Below, piece by piece: positions 9,789-22,296 of a stretch of 64,000 nt of DNA. The number at the start of each line of letters is the position of its first letter. Within the stretch, counting starts at the first letter, position 1. The notes under the pieces were generated by a model. That model ran no database searches and had not been told where the DNA came from. It saw only the letters and a list, made by a program, of their open reading frames with translations. This DNA comes from Byssothecium circinans (taxonomy: Eukaryota; Ascomycota; Dothideomycetes; Pleosporales; Massarinaceae): NCBI GenBank assembly GCA_010015675.1, contig ML976998.1, positions 201,437 to 265,436 of the forward strand. Direction: 5' to 3'. Position numbers and translations under genes: made by a program.

Positions 9789-11597
9789 ATGAGCCGCACA
9801 CGCTCGCGCAAGCTGCGTGGCAGTCTCGGCGACTCCTGGGGAGACGAAAACTATTCATCCGATGGCGGCGCGTCTGTCCACTCTGCGTCCTCGTTCGCTG
9901 ACGGGAGTGAAAGTGAATATGCGCAGAACGAAGATCACATGGCAACGCCTCTTCCGCCTAGGATTACGCGAGCATCTTCACAAACCCCCCAAGACAATTT
10001 TACGACAGCCACAAGGCCAAAAACTAGTCGCACAGTCTCACGGCCTTCAAAGACTCCACAAAATACTAGGATTCATCAACCCACCCCTCCATCCGTTGAG
10101 CCTAGCTTTATAATGCCATCTATGAGTGGCAACACCGACTTCAACAACGGATCGCCTCTGCGCAAATCTCAACTACGGACTCGTAAACCTAGACAGTCAA
10201 CTCCGCGCAGCCAGTCCGCAAACACGGAAACTTCACCTCATATTAAGAATAAGAGTACTGCAACGATGCAACCCCGACACCGTCCTACACAGCAAGAAGA
10301 AGAAGATCCTAAGCTCGGTCACTACCTTGACCTCCTCTGGCGACATGCTCTCTGGCCCATCACCCGGTATGTCCTCGGCGTCTTCCGCTATGCCATGCAC
10401 CACTTCGGCACGCCAATCCTCGGAGTCGCACTTACAGTCTTCCTCCTCGCTGCCGGAGTCCACATCATCTCCAACTTTCTGCAGGGCACCGTCACGCGAA
10501 CGCTAGCTCCCCTCTGCATGATCCCAGGCACATCCTACCTGGTCCCCTTCTGTGCCAACCGGTCCCCACGCCTTCCACATCCCGAACCCGACTTCGACAC
10601 CCTAGTCAACGTGCAATCCGCCTTTGAAGACGTCGTGCAAGCCTCCAAAGAAGCCGACAATCTCTCCATGCACATCCGTGTCGGCACAAACTCGGTCAGC
10701 GACATCCGCTCCCTAGTCCGCCACTCGCAGCTCCCCTCCCGCCACAGCCTCGACAACGAGCTCGAAAACTTCATGCAAATCGGCAAAGAAGCCTCTGACG
10801 CGCTAATCAACTACAACGTCAAAATCGGCAGCACCCTCAGCAAAGTCATCATCACAAACGACTGGACGCTCCGCGACCTCGAAGGCCTTGCCGAGCAAGA
10901 AGCCACCACAGGCACCATCTCCCGCGCCCTCTCCTACATCAACCCCGTTTCCGTCTTCATCGCGCCCCCCAAGACAATCGACGAGCTCATCTTCGACCGC
11001 TACCTCACGCACCTCTCTCAAATCAAACCCGAAATCCTCGACCTCATCGACGTCGCGGTCGCCCTGAAAAACCTGCTCCGCACACTCGAGGCCCAGCTCG
11101 ACATCATCGGCGACATGGCCATCCACGACAACGTCAAAATCTCCAGATCGCACGACGAACTCCTCTCCAGCCTCTGGACCTTCCTCGGCGGCAACCGCGC
11201 AAACCGCAAGTCCAACGAGCGCTCCCTGAAACTCCTCGCACAGGTCATCCAGTACAAGAACCTCGCCCTCGACCACGTCACCGCCACGCTCGTCAAACTG
11301 CAGGAAATTGCCGCCGGGTTGGAGGATCTGAGCGCTAACGTCGCGACGCCCGAATTGCTGGGTTACAGGGGGCATACGCCGCTGAGACAGCATATTGATG
11401 TTATTTCGGGGAGTTTGGAGGGGTTTAAGGATTTGAGGGGGGAGCGGTTGGGGAGGGATCGGGAGAGCGTTAGGCGGGCTATGGAGCGATTGGTGGGGAT
11501 GGGGGTGGGGGAGGGTGAGGACAGGGCGAGGAGGGAGTTGCCGGATAGTGTTGGCAAGGGGGATATGCCGACTGTGGTTGCGAGGGAGAAGAAGTAG
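9789..11597 (+). CDS. Conserved-looking fungal membrane protein, basic N-terminus, one main membrane span
   Basis: A single ORF of 602 residues starting at ATG 9789. The first roughly 175 residues are Ser/Arg/Pro-rich and basic, with an SRTRSRKLRGS start. A strong hydrophobic span lies at about 210-230 (ILGVALTVFLLAAGVHIISNF minus the last residue), preceded by an amphipathic stretch rich in Trp, Arg and His. The remaining 370 residues are predicted mostly helical, without Cys-based motifs, and end in a basic tail. I do not recognise a named family. The layout of a long basic tail, one span and a helical domain would fit a nuclear envelope or ER membrane protein, but that is a guess. The gene converges with HPM1, with 235 bp between the stops. 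Confidence 0.75.
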   Translation: MSRTRSRKLRGSLGDSWGDENYSSDGGASVHSASSFADGSESEYAQNEDHMATPLPPRITRASSQTPQDNFTTATRPKTSRTVSRPSKTPQNTRIHQPTPPSVEPSFIMPSMSGNTDFNNGSPLRKSQLRTRKPRQSTPRSQSANTETSPHIKNKSTATMQPRHRPTQQEEEDPKLGHYLDLLWRHALWPITRYVLGVFRYAMHHFGTPILGVALTVFLLAAGVHIISNFLQGTVTRTLAPLCMIPGTSYLVPFCANRSPRLPHPEPDFDTLVNVQSAFEDVVQASKEADNLSMHIRVGTNSVSDIRSLVRHSQLPSRHSLDNELENFMQIGKEASDALINYNVKIGSTLSKVIITNDWTLRDLEGLAEQEATTGTISRALSYINPVSVFIAPPKTIDELIFDRYLTHLSQIKPEILDLIDVAVALKNLLRTLEAQLDIIGDMAIHDNVKISRSHDELLSSLWTFLGGNRANRKSNERSLKLLAQVIQYKNLALDHVTATLVKLQEIAAGLEDLSANVATPELLGYRGHTPLRQHIDVISGSLEGFKDLRGERLGRDRESVRRAMERLVGMGVGEGEDRARRELPDSVGKGDMPTVVAREKK

Positions 11598-11832
11598 GAT
11601 TCTTATGTTGGGAAAGGGAAAGGAACGAGGACGGAAGGAGTTGTTGCGACGAGGTTGTGGTTTGTTGGATGAATTATGGTTGTGTTTCATTTCCTTTGGC
11701 ATGTAAGAGATGGGATGGTATTGGATATGATGGATATTTCCCCCTCTTTTTTTCTCTAGGACATTGTTAGATACCCCCACATGCACATTATTATGAACAA
11801 GACCCCTTTGGACGCGCTATTTTGTATTTTAT

Positions 11833-13047
11833 CTAATACATCTGCACCTCAACCAAACACCTCCTAACCCCGCCATCGCCACCATCCCCCAACCCCTCAA
11901 ACTCAACCTCATACGCCACACACCCCCTCCCCGCACACTCCCCCCTAAATCCATCCACACTCCCCCCCACGCCAAAATACACCCTCTTCGCCGCCACAAC
12001 CGCTTTCCCGCTCTTCACCCTCTTCATCAGCTCGGAAATCGCTTCCGTGAACGCCGTCAGGCTGGCGGGCGAGTAGATAGTTTCCGACCCGAGGATGAAA
12101 GTGTTGAGGTCCGGGGATGAAGGGATGAGGCTGAGGAGCGTGGGGATAGGTGTCCAAGAGCCCGAGAGGAGTGTTAGGGTAATCCCCAGGGTAGCGAGCG
12201 TAGATTTGAATCTCGCCAGTACGTCGGGAGTAATATAAAACTCTCCCTCTCCGTCTCCCTCTTTCCCCCCGATCCCGCCAAAACACCCCTCCCCCACCGC
12301 CCCAGCCCACGCCAGCACCAAATTCGGCACCGTAACCAACCGCAACACATCGCCATTGTAATCCGTCAGCGAGAAATACATGCCCACGAGCGCGTTCCTT
12401 AGCGCGTACTGGAACAGCAGCAGCGACGGCAGCGCGGACCCGCAGCCCAGTTCGACGACGTGGTTGACGCGCACCAGGTCGTCGAGATCCTTGCGCGGGC
12501 CGCGGTCCAGGAGGAAGCGCACGAGGTCGGTGCTGCATTCCCAGGTCTTGTAGCCGCCTTCGTAGGTGTTGGGGAGGAGGTCGGTGGACTGCGAGGATGT
12601 TAGGGGAGGCGGGGGGAGAGATGGGATGGGATGGAAAGATGTAAAGATGGGGGAGAGGGCAGGCATACATCTAGACCCGAAAGAGGGTTCTGGGTCGTTC
12701 CGTCGTCTTCGGCCATGAGTTGCAGGCGGACGTCGAAGAGTTCGCGCCGTGGGAGGCGGGCGGTGTGACCTCTTGGACTTGTGGTTTCGAACATGCTCCA
12801 TGAGATTTTATCTGGGAGGGTTGCGAGCTGGGTTTTCTGTCAGCTACCATCCTATACGCATTGTACAAGGTGAATATTGGCAACTCTTACCTACCAGGTC
12901 GTCTAGGTCATGTGTTCGCGCGGGGAGCGGTGGGGGCATGGTTGACTCTGGGTTTGTTGTTGAGGAGACATTTTGGGCGGCGTTTGAGGGAGGGGGGTCG
13001 CTTTCTGTGTCTATGTCGTCGCCTGAGAAACCGAAGCTGAAGGACAT
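11833..13047 (-). CDS. HPM1: Protein-histidine N-methyltransferase (Hpm1/METTL18 family)
   Basis: Class I SAM-dependent methyltransferase; the yeast enzyme methylates a histidine of ribosomal protein Rpl3. Three exons (13047-12895, 12827-12669, 12588-11833) give 355 residues. Introns are 12828-12894 (67 nt) and 12589-12668 (80 nt), both phase 0. The first donor is GTAGGT: the nearby GTAAGA donor would put a stop in exon 2. Exon 1 gives the short acidic/Pro N-terminus MSFSFGFSGDD, exon 2 the LPRRELFDVRLQLMAEDD segment, and exon 3 YEGGYKTWECSTDLV followed by the SAM-binding motif VVELGCG at 148-154. The family C-terminal AAKRVYFGVGG is present. A long open frame runs across intron 2 and can mislead a gene caller. 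Confidence 0.88.
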
Positions 13048-13605
13048 TATGAGGGTGTTGTAAGTTGGGTGGAGAAGGGTGCAGGGGTGGGATTTCTTTG
13101 GGGATCCGGCTTATCGATAAGGAAATGTGCGTCATTGGTCTGTGCGGGGGTGAATGGGATGGAATGAGGAAGGCACGGGTTGGGTTGAGAGATTGGCATT
13201 GGATGACGTTTCGTTGAGGAAATGGTTCGAAAGTGCAAGTCGCAGGTTTTGCGTGCTCCAAAAGCCGGCGGGAAGATAGTTATTCCAAGCAATAGCAATA
13301 TAACTCAAATCATACCCGCTCGTGAACCCATGCATGAACCAATCCGAGCCCTGGTATGATGAAAGAACTCATAGACAAATACACAGCAGACCCAGTCCTC
13401 GTCCGTCGCTCCCTCTGCATCTCTGTCCCCTAAGCCATTCTCCCCGCTTCCCATAATCGCATGAGGTCTGAAGACATCACAGTGCCTCTCCGCCCAGTGC
13501 ACCCGGTTCACAGGAAGCCTGCATAGCATATCGACAGTCTCCCACACCCCCATCTAGCGTCACCACTCAATAGTACCGATACAGAGTCCCACGATCCTTG
13601 AACAA
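13048..13605. other. Intergenic region upstream of HPM1
   Basis: 558 bp between two genes on the same strand. It must contain the HPM1 promoter and the 3' end of the bHLH gene. I see no gene or repeat in it. Confidence 0.4.
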
Positions 13606-13962
13606 CTACTCCTTCTGGGCGTCCGCCTCCTGCTTGTTGCGCGCAAGCTGGTCCTTGGCGGCTTGCACCGTCTGCGGATCCAGCTCGAACTGCGACATGT
13701 CCAGGCCCTTTGCCTTCCCGCGTTGCACCATTTCGTGCTGCTCCAGAACCTTCTTGCGCATGAGGTCGAGGGTGGCTTCGAGCACGATGGCTTCGCTGCG
13801 GCCTTGGCCGTGCATGCCCGGCACGATGGAGGCGAGGCGGTCGAAGCCTTCGCGGATAGCTTCGCGGCGCTTTTGCTCGGAGCGGATGTGGTTTTCCTTC
13901 TTCTGGGCTTCGGTGAGGCGCGGACGGTCGGGCTGGGCGGGGGGCGACTGCGAGGAGGACAT
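13606..13962 (-). CDS. Small basic helix-loop-helix transcription factor, Ino4-like
   Basis: 118 residues from the ATG at 13962. The frame is open upstream to 14094, but that part is low-complexity Pro/Thr and the downstream ATG has a better context. The bHLH spans about residues 20-75. Basic-region residues H25, E29 and R33 have the H-x3-E-x3-R spacing of E-box (CANNTG) binders, and helix 1, loop and helix 2 follow (FDRLASIVPG, then SEAIVLEATLDLM). The protein is little more than a bHLH plus a Gln/Lys-rich tail, like yeast Ino4, which needs a partner such as Ino2 to control phospholipid synthesis genes. In filamentous fungi the role may be different. The bHLH call is strong; the Ino4 assignment is moderate. 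Confidence 0.8.
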   Translation of the reverse strand: MSSSQSPPAQPDRPRLTEAQKKENHIRSEQKRREAIREGFDRLASIVPGMHGQGRSEAIVLEATLDLMRKKVLEQHEMVQRGKAKGLDMSQFELDPQTVQAAKDQLARNKQEADAQKE

Positions 13963-14833
13963 GATTGTTGTGATTCGAGTTGTAACACAGGTGGGTGGAT
14001 TGACTATGGGTGTAGTGGGTGGGTGCTTTGCGCGTGCAGTTGAAGAGTCGGGGGGTGGAATGGCATGTTCTGTTGGCGGGCGCAAGTAGTGCAAGTAGTT
14101 GGGTAGGCAGGTTGGATGGTTGTTGCTGTGTAGGTCGTTGGGAGCCGGCTTAAGTAGCTTTCATGTGACAGGCGACGTCCCGTCCGTACCTGGCTATGCG
14201 ATGTGTCACATATCCTGTTGAAAGTCGAAAGTGATCAACATGGGTGGATGGAAGAGTGGTGTCGAGAGGAGATCAGACGGTTCTGTCAATGTTGCGCCGA
14301 CGCCAAGTCATGTGGTTCAGGACGAGAATTCCACATGCAGTGTCCCAGCTTCGAGTGCTGTATATGATGATGTATGTATGAAGCAAGACTTGTGCCTCGT
14401 TTCGCTTTGATGCTGGAGCCACTGCACTAGTTCAGTCTAATTTAAACTTTGTTCATCTCTTGGGTGCAGGCTGATCCCGCAACAACATCGAACACCGGCC
14501 TTGTGACGCACTCGAGCTGCCAGGCCTCACCACTTCACCACTTCACCACCTCACCTCACGACCAACATTCGCTGCCGCTGCTGCACCTCGACAACCATTG
14601 GAAAGCTGGAATAAAAAGGAGGAAACTAATACATTTGCCACAGATCAAGAGGAAGAGAAGCGCCGGCCGTAAGATTAAGAGCAGGACCCCGCCATCTGGC
14701 AGGTGCGGCCCTGGACCTCGACCAGGACTACGCCGATCCGCTGGTTGTTGATATGCCAACGTCCTCGCCCTCTACTCAATAAGACTCCCTCCGCCTCCGT
14801 ACGCCTAATATAACACGGATTCCACCCACCGCC
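13963..14833. promoter_or_regulatory. Divergent intergenic region bHLH/Git1-like
   Basis: 870 bp between divergent genes. It contains a TTTCATGTG sequence at 14159-14167, which fits the core YTTCAYRTG of the yeast inositol-choline element, about 200 bp upstream of the bHLH start. A second CATGTG occurs near 14308. Such hexamers are common by chance. No gene is visible. Confidence 0.4.
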
Positions 14834-17800
14834 ATGGAGACGACCCGTGGCAGCAACCGCCGCATCAACAGTCTCCAGGCCCGCGACCGCCTCCAGCGCA
14901 AGGGCTCCGCAGCAGCACAGGGGAAGCGCCCCGTCTCTGCCCAAGACGCCTACCTCTTCGCCCTCCGCGCCGCCTACCTCGCATACCTCCTGCAGCCCCG
15001 CCAGAAGCGCGTCCAGCATGTCGCCGCCCCGCCCCGCCCTGTGCAGCGCTCGTCGACCTCCGTGACCGACCTCGTCAAGGATATCTCGCTGATCCGCGAC
15101 TCGAAGAGCACGCGCTTCCCTCATGGATTCATGGCAGAGCTGGATAAGCGGATAACGGGCGTGTTGGTGGGGAGGGAGCGGATGCCGGAATTCAAAGATG
15201 CGACCGTCAAGCGCACGTTTGCCGTGTTTCTGAACGAGTTCAAGGCGCCTCAATTCCGCAAGTCGATGGAGAAGGACAGGCGCGTGGAGGACCTGCTACT
15301 CATCTTCTTCTCAAACGCCACAAAAGAGCTGCAGAAGGGAAAACCCCCGGGCGACGAGAGCTGGAAGCTGATGGTGGACCGCCATGTCGCCCTCTTCATT
15401 CGCCTCGTTAGCTCCACCCTCAAAGAGCACGACTGGACGCGGGACAGGCCTGAATTGACGTCGCGGCTAGCTACCATGGAGAAGAAGCTGCTCATGCACG
15501 ACCAGGACTTGTCGGCGGAGAACCAGCGGAATGGCGGGCAGGGCGGATCTACCATCGAGGTCGAGGTGCCGCTCAGCTACGAAGTCAAAGACATGCCACT
15601 CGTTTTGGTCGTCTCGCGCATATTCGCCATTTCCTACCAAGACGTTCAAAACGACATCAATACATACAAATCCGTCTGGACAGAAAAAGCGGCGCTGCAA
15701 GATCTCAAGACGTACCAGGCACATCTCAACTTGATGAGCAAGAAGACGCTCAACAGCGACGACTTTGATCTGGAGGATGCGTATCAAGCTTGGAAGCAGC
15801 AGGAAATCCACGACATTTCACAGATGATCTTAGCTATAGTGCAGTCGAACCCTGAGCTAGCAAAGAGCACTCCAGGCGGCTCAGTGCCACAGTTCAGGCC
15901 AGGCGCACCCGCTGCATCGGGCTACCACGAGCTTGGGCGAAGTCGCGCCAACACCGAGAATGGGTCGTCATATGTCATTGACCAGCCTGTCGATATGGGC
16001 AACCTCAGCATCAGTGAGAACGATGACGAGCCGTTTACATATATTCCCCCAGACCCTCGCGTATATTACCGAGCAGTGCTCAAGGAAGCTCTCACCTACG
16101 ATCTTGCGGATACCGAGCTGCAGCCATCAGAAGCGACGAGCGAGGTTCCGTCAATCAAACTGTTGTCGAAGCAGTCTGCTGAGCTGCTGAACGAGATTGC
16201 ATTGCGGTGGCGGTTGCCACAATTCTCGCGCCTCGTACTCTTCCTGGACGTGATAAAAGACAAATATCAGGAGCAGGCAATCAGCCTCGATACGCTCGAT
16301 GCAGCCTTCAACTATGTCAAAGAACCTCCGCCAGTGGACAAAAAGTCCCGCCGCATGAGCCAATTAGCTGTACCAGACTCACTTTTTGATCGTTCAAAGT
16401 GGACAGTGCACGACTATGCGCTGAATCAGCATATTCTCGCAGCCCTTCACGAGTGTTTACTGCGAGAGCTATATGAGCTGATGCTCCTGGCGTTTGATGC
16501 GAAAGCACCGCCACTAGGTCCTCTCATGTATGTCCTCAATAACCACATTTACGAAGACCCCCTCTTCAGCGCCCATCCCGAAGATCTTGACCAGTTCAGC
16601 GAAGAGCTACAGAAGGCGCTCAGGACGAGAGCCGGCGAGGTGTATTCTGCGCTGCTCGCCAAGCACGTCCCCGCGAGCAGCGAGGAGTGGGAGTTCTACA
16701 ATGTCATTGAACTCGGAAAAGCAGTCGTCAAGCTTTGCGAGAAGATTCAAAAACGGTATCGCAAGAACCCCGAGATTATGGGCGTCAGTCCGATGATGTG
16801 TCTGGTTGAGGAAGTGTTTCCTTCGTATGCTGCGGATGCGCGAGACCTGGTCGCCAAGATCATGGATGTTGCACACGAAAAAGGCGAGGAGGTGCCCATT
16901 CAGGACGGCTTCGACCTGTACAAGGAGCTTGTGGAGATTCGTCGAATCCACAAAGATGCGCTACCGAACCGTCAATTTGGCTTTCATATTGAAGGTCTGC
17001 TGCAGGACTTTGTGTGGCGGTGGATTGAGATGACGGACGCAAACCTGGTCTCATGGGTCGAGAATGCGTTCAAGGCGGACAAGTTCCAGATCGAGTCTAT
17101 CAACCCCGTCGCAATGGATGACGAGCGGCACAGCGTTTCGGTCGTGGACATGTTCCGCTCCTTCAACCAGAGCATCGATCAAATTGTATCACTGAACTGG
17201 GACGACGACCTGCAGTATGCCAAGTTTATGACTACAGTCTCGAAATCGATTGGTCTTGGTCTTGCGCGGTATTGCGAACTGGTGGAGCAGAAATTCAGCA
17301 GAGAGATGGATCGTTTGACGCCAGAGCAGGAGGCGGCGGCAAACCAGTCGCGGCAAGAGAAGTGGCTTTCCATGGCCAAGGACCTGTATACGGGCAAGGA
17401 GAAGATTGAGCCGTTCAACTTTTATCCCGAGGTGAGTCAATCTCTTGCAGCCCGTAAGTAGCGCTAATATCCGCAGTCTCTTGTCAAACTCAACAACATT
17501 GAATATGCCATCCAACGGCTGGACAAGCTAGAGCGCGAGATCAATGTCGATGCGTGCGCGGATGTCATCGCCAAGCATGCACCTCCCCCACAGCAGCGGC
17601 CTCGTAATAACAGCTACGTCTTCACAATTAAGATCATCGAAGCGGAAGACCTCAAAGCGTGCGACATCAACGGGCTTAGTGACCCGTATGTTGTCTTGGG
17701 CGATGAATACCAGAAGCGTCTTGCGAAGACGCGTGTCATCTACGGCAGCCTGAACCCGCGGTGGGACGAGACGATTGATATCACCACGAACGGCCCTCTC

Positions 17801-19092
17801 AATATCATCGCCACGATCTGGGATTGGGACACTCTGGGCGATCATGACTGTGTTGGCCGTACGTCACTAAAGCTCGACCCATCGCACTTCCGTGACTACA
17901 TGCCTCGCGAGTACTGGCTGGACCTAGATACGCAGGGTCGATTGCTCCTTCGTGTTAGTATGGAAGGCGAGCGAGACGACATTCAGTTCTACTTTGGCAA
18001 GGCATTTAGGACGTTAAAGAGGACGGAGCGTGACATGACGCGGAAGATTACCGACAAGGTGGGTTTCATGCTAGTTGTTCTGGAACTCGCTGACATGCAT
18101 AGCTCTCATCTTTTATCAACCACAGTCTTTCACGGCGAGCGCTCAAAGCTCTGCTTAATCGCGGCATCACAGTCTCGTCCGTGACTGGCTTCTTCTCACG
18201 CCAGGCCCGCCCGCAGTCCGTAGCGCAGACTGTCACACAACAAGACGTCACGAAAGCGCTGGAGCCTCTGTTCGACTACTTCAACGAGAATTTTGCCATC
18301 ATGAAGGAGACACTGACGGACGCTGCGATGATCATGGTCATGACGCGTCTATGGAAAGAAGTCCTCGCGACCATCGAGTCGCTCCTCGTTCCGCCTCTCA
18401 GCGATAAACTAAGCCAACAACGCCCGCTAACACGCCAGGAAGTCGACATCGTCTTCAAATGGCTCCAACTCCTCTTTGACTTTTTCCACGCCGCCGACGA
18501 AGACGGAAACTCGGATGGTGTCCCCATGGACGTGCTCAAATCACCAAAGTACCACGAGATCCAGAACCTCAATTTCTTCTACTTTGACCCGACCGAGGAC
18601 CTGATCCGCATCTCCGAAAGTATGGCGGCAGCGACACAGAAGCGTCAGAAAGAAGCACAGAATAACAATAGATTGTCTGTCGCACCGTCGCAAGGTCATC
18701 AATTCGGCGGCGCTGCAGGACTCACGGGCATGCCGAGTCGCAAACACAAGACTATCATGCTGAGCAGGAATCTGGGTACTATGCGCAAGGCCAAGGAAGA
18801 GAAGAGGAAGGAGGCGCAGGCCGATCCTAACGATGACATGATATTGAGGATTCTACGGATGAGGCCTGAGGCGGAGAGGTATTTGAAGGATCGGAGCAGA
18901 CAGAAGGTACGTTCATCCAGCACCGTTAAATCCATGCGAGAAGATGGAGGTCGGCATATGTACGGATGAAACTAATGAGCGCGATAGGAACGTCTCGCAG
19001 CAGCCCAGGCAGCGGCCATGATCGTCCAGCAGAGCCTGAATGCTGGCGGGGGGCGCATGACGGGCGTCATGGGAATGGTGCCCAGGCGGTAG
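14834..19092 (+). CDS. Git1/Munc13-like C2 and MUN domain protein
   Basis: Large cytoplasmic or membrane-associated protein with Munc13 homology regions around a C2 domain. In fission yeast the relative Git1 is needed for glucose activation of adenylate cyclase; animal Munc13 acts in vesicle priming. Four exons (14834-17431, 17477-18058, 18103-18906, 18988-19092) give 1,362 residues. Introns are 45, 44 and 81 nt, all phase 0, and intron 1 has a GCTAAT branch site. The helical Munc13 homology region occupies roughly residues 250-860. The C2 domain is at about 912-1000, with Asp-rich calcium-loop-like segments (CDINGLSDPYV and DWDTLGDHDCVG). A second helical region follows. Splicing joins DK to LSSFINHSLSRRALKALL across intron 2, which fits the family. 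Function in this fungus is inferred only. Confidence 0.85.
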
Positions 19093-19794
19093 AATCGTCG
19101 TGTGCGTCGGGTGCAGGCGCGGATTTGACCCCTTCTCTTCTCTTCTATTCCCGTCTCCCGCCTCTTTCTCTCCCTTTCTCGTCGGTCTTTCCGTGTTTTT
19201 TTTTTGTCGATGATATGATTAAGGATACCATGTGCTTCTGCTTCTGCTTCTGCTTTTCTCGTGTCTGGTCTGGGGTTTAGCGGGGGGCTTTCTTGGCGGT
19301 ATGGTATGGAGGGGTTTGTTTTGGCGTTTCCCTCGGTGTTTGGGGGTTGTGGGATGTGCGTTGTGCGGTCGGGGTAATACTGGCGTTTGTGGTGTTTGTT
19401 TGGAGGGGGATGGGGTGGAGTGTGTGGGAGGTGTGAATGAGGTCGGATGAGAGGAGAGCATGTCTGTCTGTGACTGTGACTGTGACTGTTAGTTAGATGA
19501 TAAGCAGATGTTATGGAATATGGTTGAACTTCAAAACTATGCGAAGAAAACTAGGGAAATTTTTGGCTCTCTCTGTGTGCTGGGCGGCGTAATTATATAC
19601 TAGGCAATAAAGGGGGAGCACTACGTCAATGTGGGCATCTAATCCATAACATGGGAAAAGAAAGCTCATAGCTCTTAACCTCAAAGGCATGATTGTGTGA
19701 AGTATCAAAAGTTATATTTCAACCAAGAATAGAATATACAAGAACGTAAATGTGCACCCCTAACAAACATTACCAACCACACAAAAGACGGCAC
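19093..19794. other. Convergent intergenic region
   Basis: 702 bp between two convergent stops. It contains a T-rich stretch near 19190-19260 with repeated CTTCTG hexamers and otherwise nothing that I can identify. Confidence 0.45.
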
Positions 19795-20942
19795 TTAAAC
19801 ACACTGCGAGTACCACTCATTATGCTTCTTGCACGTGGCACCAGACTCGCAGGTCGTCGCGCCAGTCCAGTTTGAGCCGCCACACTGGTAGTACTTCTTG
19901 GCCACACTGCCGCTGTCCGCGCTGCCAGTTCCCGACGGAGCCGCAACGCCAGATGGTGCAGCAAAGCCAGAAGAAGGCTTGGAAGACGGCCTAACGAATG
20001 TAGCAAGAGTGCTCGGGGCGGCAACGGAAGAGCTAGGTGCAGCGGCAACAGCTGTGGTAGGAGCTGAAGCAGCGGTCGAAGAAGCAATGAGGGTGTCGTT
20101 GGCGGGCTTGGAAGCAACAGGGGCAGAAGAAGACACAGGCGAGCTGGAACCCGAACCACCGCACGAGGCAACAGGTCCACCGGGGGCAGTGTAGGTGGTC
20201 AGATCAAAGCCGTTGTAGAAGTTGGAGATGAAGATGTTGGGGTCTTCGGCATTGTAGGCACCCGGTAGTTTGATGCTGGGTGAGCAAGCGCCAGATCCGG
20301 TGCCGGTGATCTTGAGCTGGGCGCATCCGATGTAGAATTGAGCACCACCAGAAGTCTGGGCGCCGTGGAGGGCGAGCATTTCAGAGCGGAGCTGGAAGGC
20401 ATTAGCCATGATATTGGGCTGGGGTTATAGTGGAAAAATTACTGACCAGGTATTCTCCACTCTTCAGACCAGTCGGAAGCTTGAAGGTATGGGTCATGTT
20501 GTTGGCGCCCATGATTTCGCTCGCCCACTTCCCATCCTGGGTGTTGAGCTCATCGATCTTGACCCATGAACCGATACCAGTAGCCTGGCTGGCATCATCG
20601 ACAGGACCGAAGAGCATGTGGGTGATGGGTCCGGGATGGCCCGACTGATCCCACTGAACCTTGATCGTGTCGCCCTCGGCGGCGGCAACTGTCACGACTC
20701 CGGAAGGGACTTTGCTGCCACCAACATTGCAGGCCATGTCGTTGCTCGTAACGTCGGTCTATTCATCGTTAGTACCGAAAGGCGGTTGGTCGAGGCATAC
20801 ATACTACAGGGCTATTTGACGGCGGCATGCGGATACCGGCTTGGTAACCAGGCGACACATCATTGACCCAGAACTGATGGAAGTTCTGATGAGCCGACAC
20901 AGCGGCAAGGAGTGTAGAAGCAATGATAGTCTTAGAGAACAT
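19795..20942 (-). CDS. AA9 lytic polysaccharide monooxygenase with C-terminal CBM1
   Basis: Secreted copper enzyme that oxidatively cleaves cellulose or related glucans. Three exons (20942-20805, 20758-20447, 20391-19795) give 348 residues. Introns are 46 and 55 nt, both phase 0. The signal peptide is residues 1-17 and its cleavage exposes His18, the first ligand of the histidine brace. The second brace His is H87 in SGHPGP. Gln168 and the axial Tyr170 are in QFYIGC. A Ser/Ala/Thr/Pro linker (about 225-310) leads to a CBM1 cellulose-binding module at 315-348, with the family Cys pattern and aromatic residues ([20 protein letters not shown]). All expected catalytic residues are present, so the gene looks functional. 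Regiospecificity cannot be judged from the sequence alone. Confidence 0.95.
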
Positions 20943-22296
20943 TGTGAAAGAATGACGGATCTCAGATCGCGCGGAAGTAAAACTTAAATGAATGTGAGGA
21001 AGAATGAGTGAGAACTTGACTAAAGAATGAATGGATAGCTGCAACGAAGAAGGACTTGCCTGCTGTGAAAATAAAGAACTCGCGGGCACTGAAAGCTTTT
21101 AAACCTCACCCATATTGTCCCATCATCGAATCTCTGTCATGCCGGCGCGTATTGAATTGATTCAGTTACCGCTCTGACATCTGTTTGATCGCTGGATAGC
21201 CGCTGCGCTATTCCGCGTGCAGCGACCGCTAAGCCCCCGCGTAGTGATAGTGCGCAAGATTTTGCTCGCCAATACAACTTGTTTTGCCTATATTATCTGG
21301 CGCTAATACCCGATTATGCAGACCTGTGTAAAAACAGTGAAACGAGATTGCAAGGCTGGCTTGTGGCCAGAACCGCCGTTTCGAAACCAAAGTTGAGATG
21401 ATCCACCAATCAGCAGATAGTTATTTATGGGGCCGTTTTGTTTCATATCCTTCGAGAATGGTGGGTTGCCTCGGCCTCAGAGAAAAAGATGGTGTCGTCG
21501 GTGTTCGAGGAGAGACAGAGAGTGAAGCTTAGTGTGGGTGCTTGAGTGTCTTCGCAGCCAAGACTCAGCACTTGAGGAACCGCATGAGGAAGGTACACTC
21601 CAGTCTCTTTTCGACGCAATTTGCATCTTGAATGATAATATCTGAGATCATGTTTACTTCTACTTGCATCAGGATATTATTTTAGATCAACATATTGTCG
21701 CTGAAGCATTCCGGATTCAAGTTTTTGAGCGATGATCACGTGATTACACATTCACTCTCATTGCTGAGTCACCCACGTCACCACATTATAGCCCAAGAAA
21801 AGCCAGATGATATAAAAATGTTAAACTTTTCTCGAACTACATTATCATGTTGGATGTGGTGAATGAATCCAATGATTTGTATATCAGACTTGATGCTTTC
21901 AGTGATGCGGATTGGTGTATCTCTAAGCCATTTTGAACACGCTCATGCAGTTCATGTCTTGCTTGAAACCATTCCGTTCGATTCTATTCCCTCCTCTACT
22001 ACTGACATTCAAAACCCTGGTTTGGCGTCGCTTGAGACAATTGAACACGGTTCTGAAAGTTCTCTACGGCAAACGTGCGAGCCAATATTGGCCCTCTTGC
22101 TTAGATGGTGCAAGTTACACAGAGGACGAAATACTGCATGAATAGAACGCAGGGCCAGGAATACCCTGTAGTTTCTTTCTCTACCAGGGAAACTGTGGAG
22201 AACATACTCAGGCTTTTGACGCGTGCCTTAATATCCGTCATCACAATGGACACTACTCCATATTTGCGAGCTCACCAGACTATGTTCCCAGCAAGC
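20943..22296. other. Intergenic region, AA9 promoter side
   Basis: 1.35 kb containing the AA9 promoter and the 3' flank of the BTB gene. The part beyond 21,600 is AT-rich. Short ORFs near 21,860-22,360 have no supportable protein content. Confidence 0.5.

Noticed and set aside
10803..11786. 327-aa minus-strand ORF over the membrane protein gene
   Set aside because: Antisense to a well-formed ORF; composition is low-complexity Pro/His then Asp/Val.
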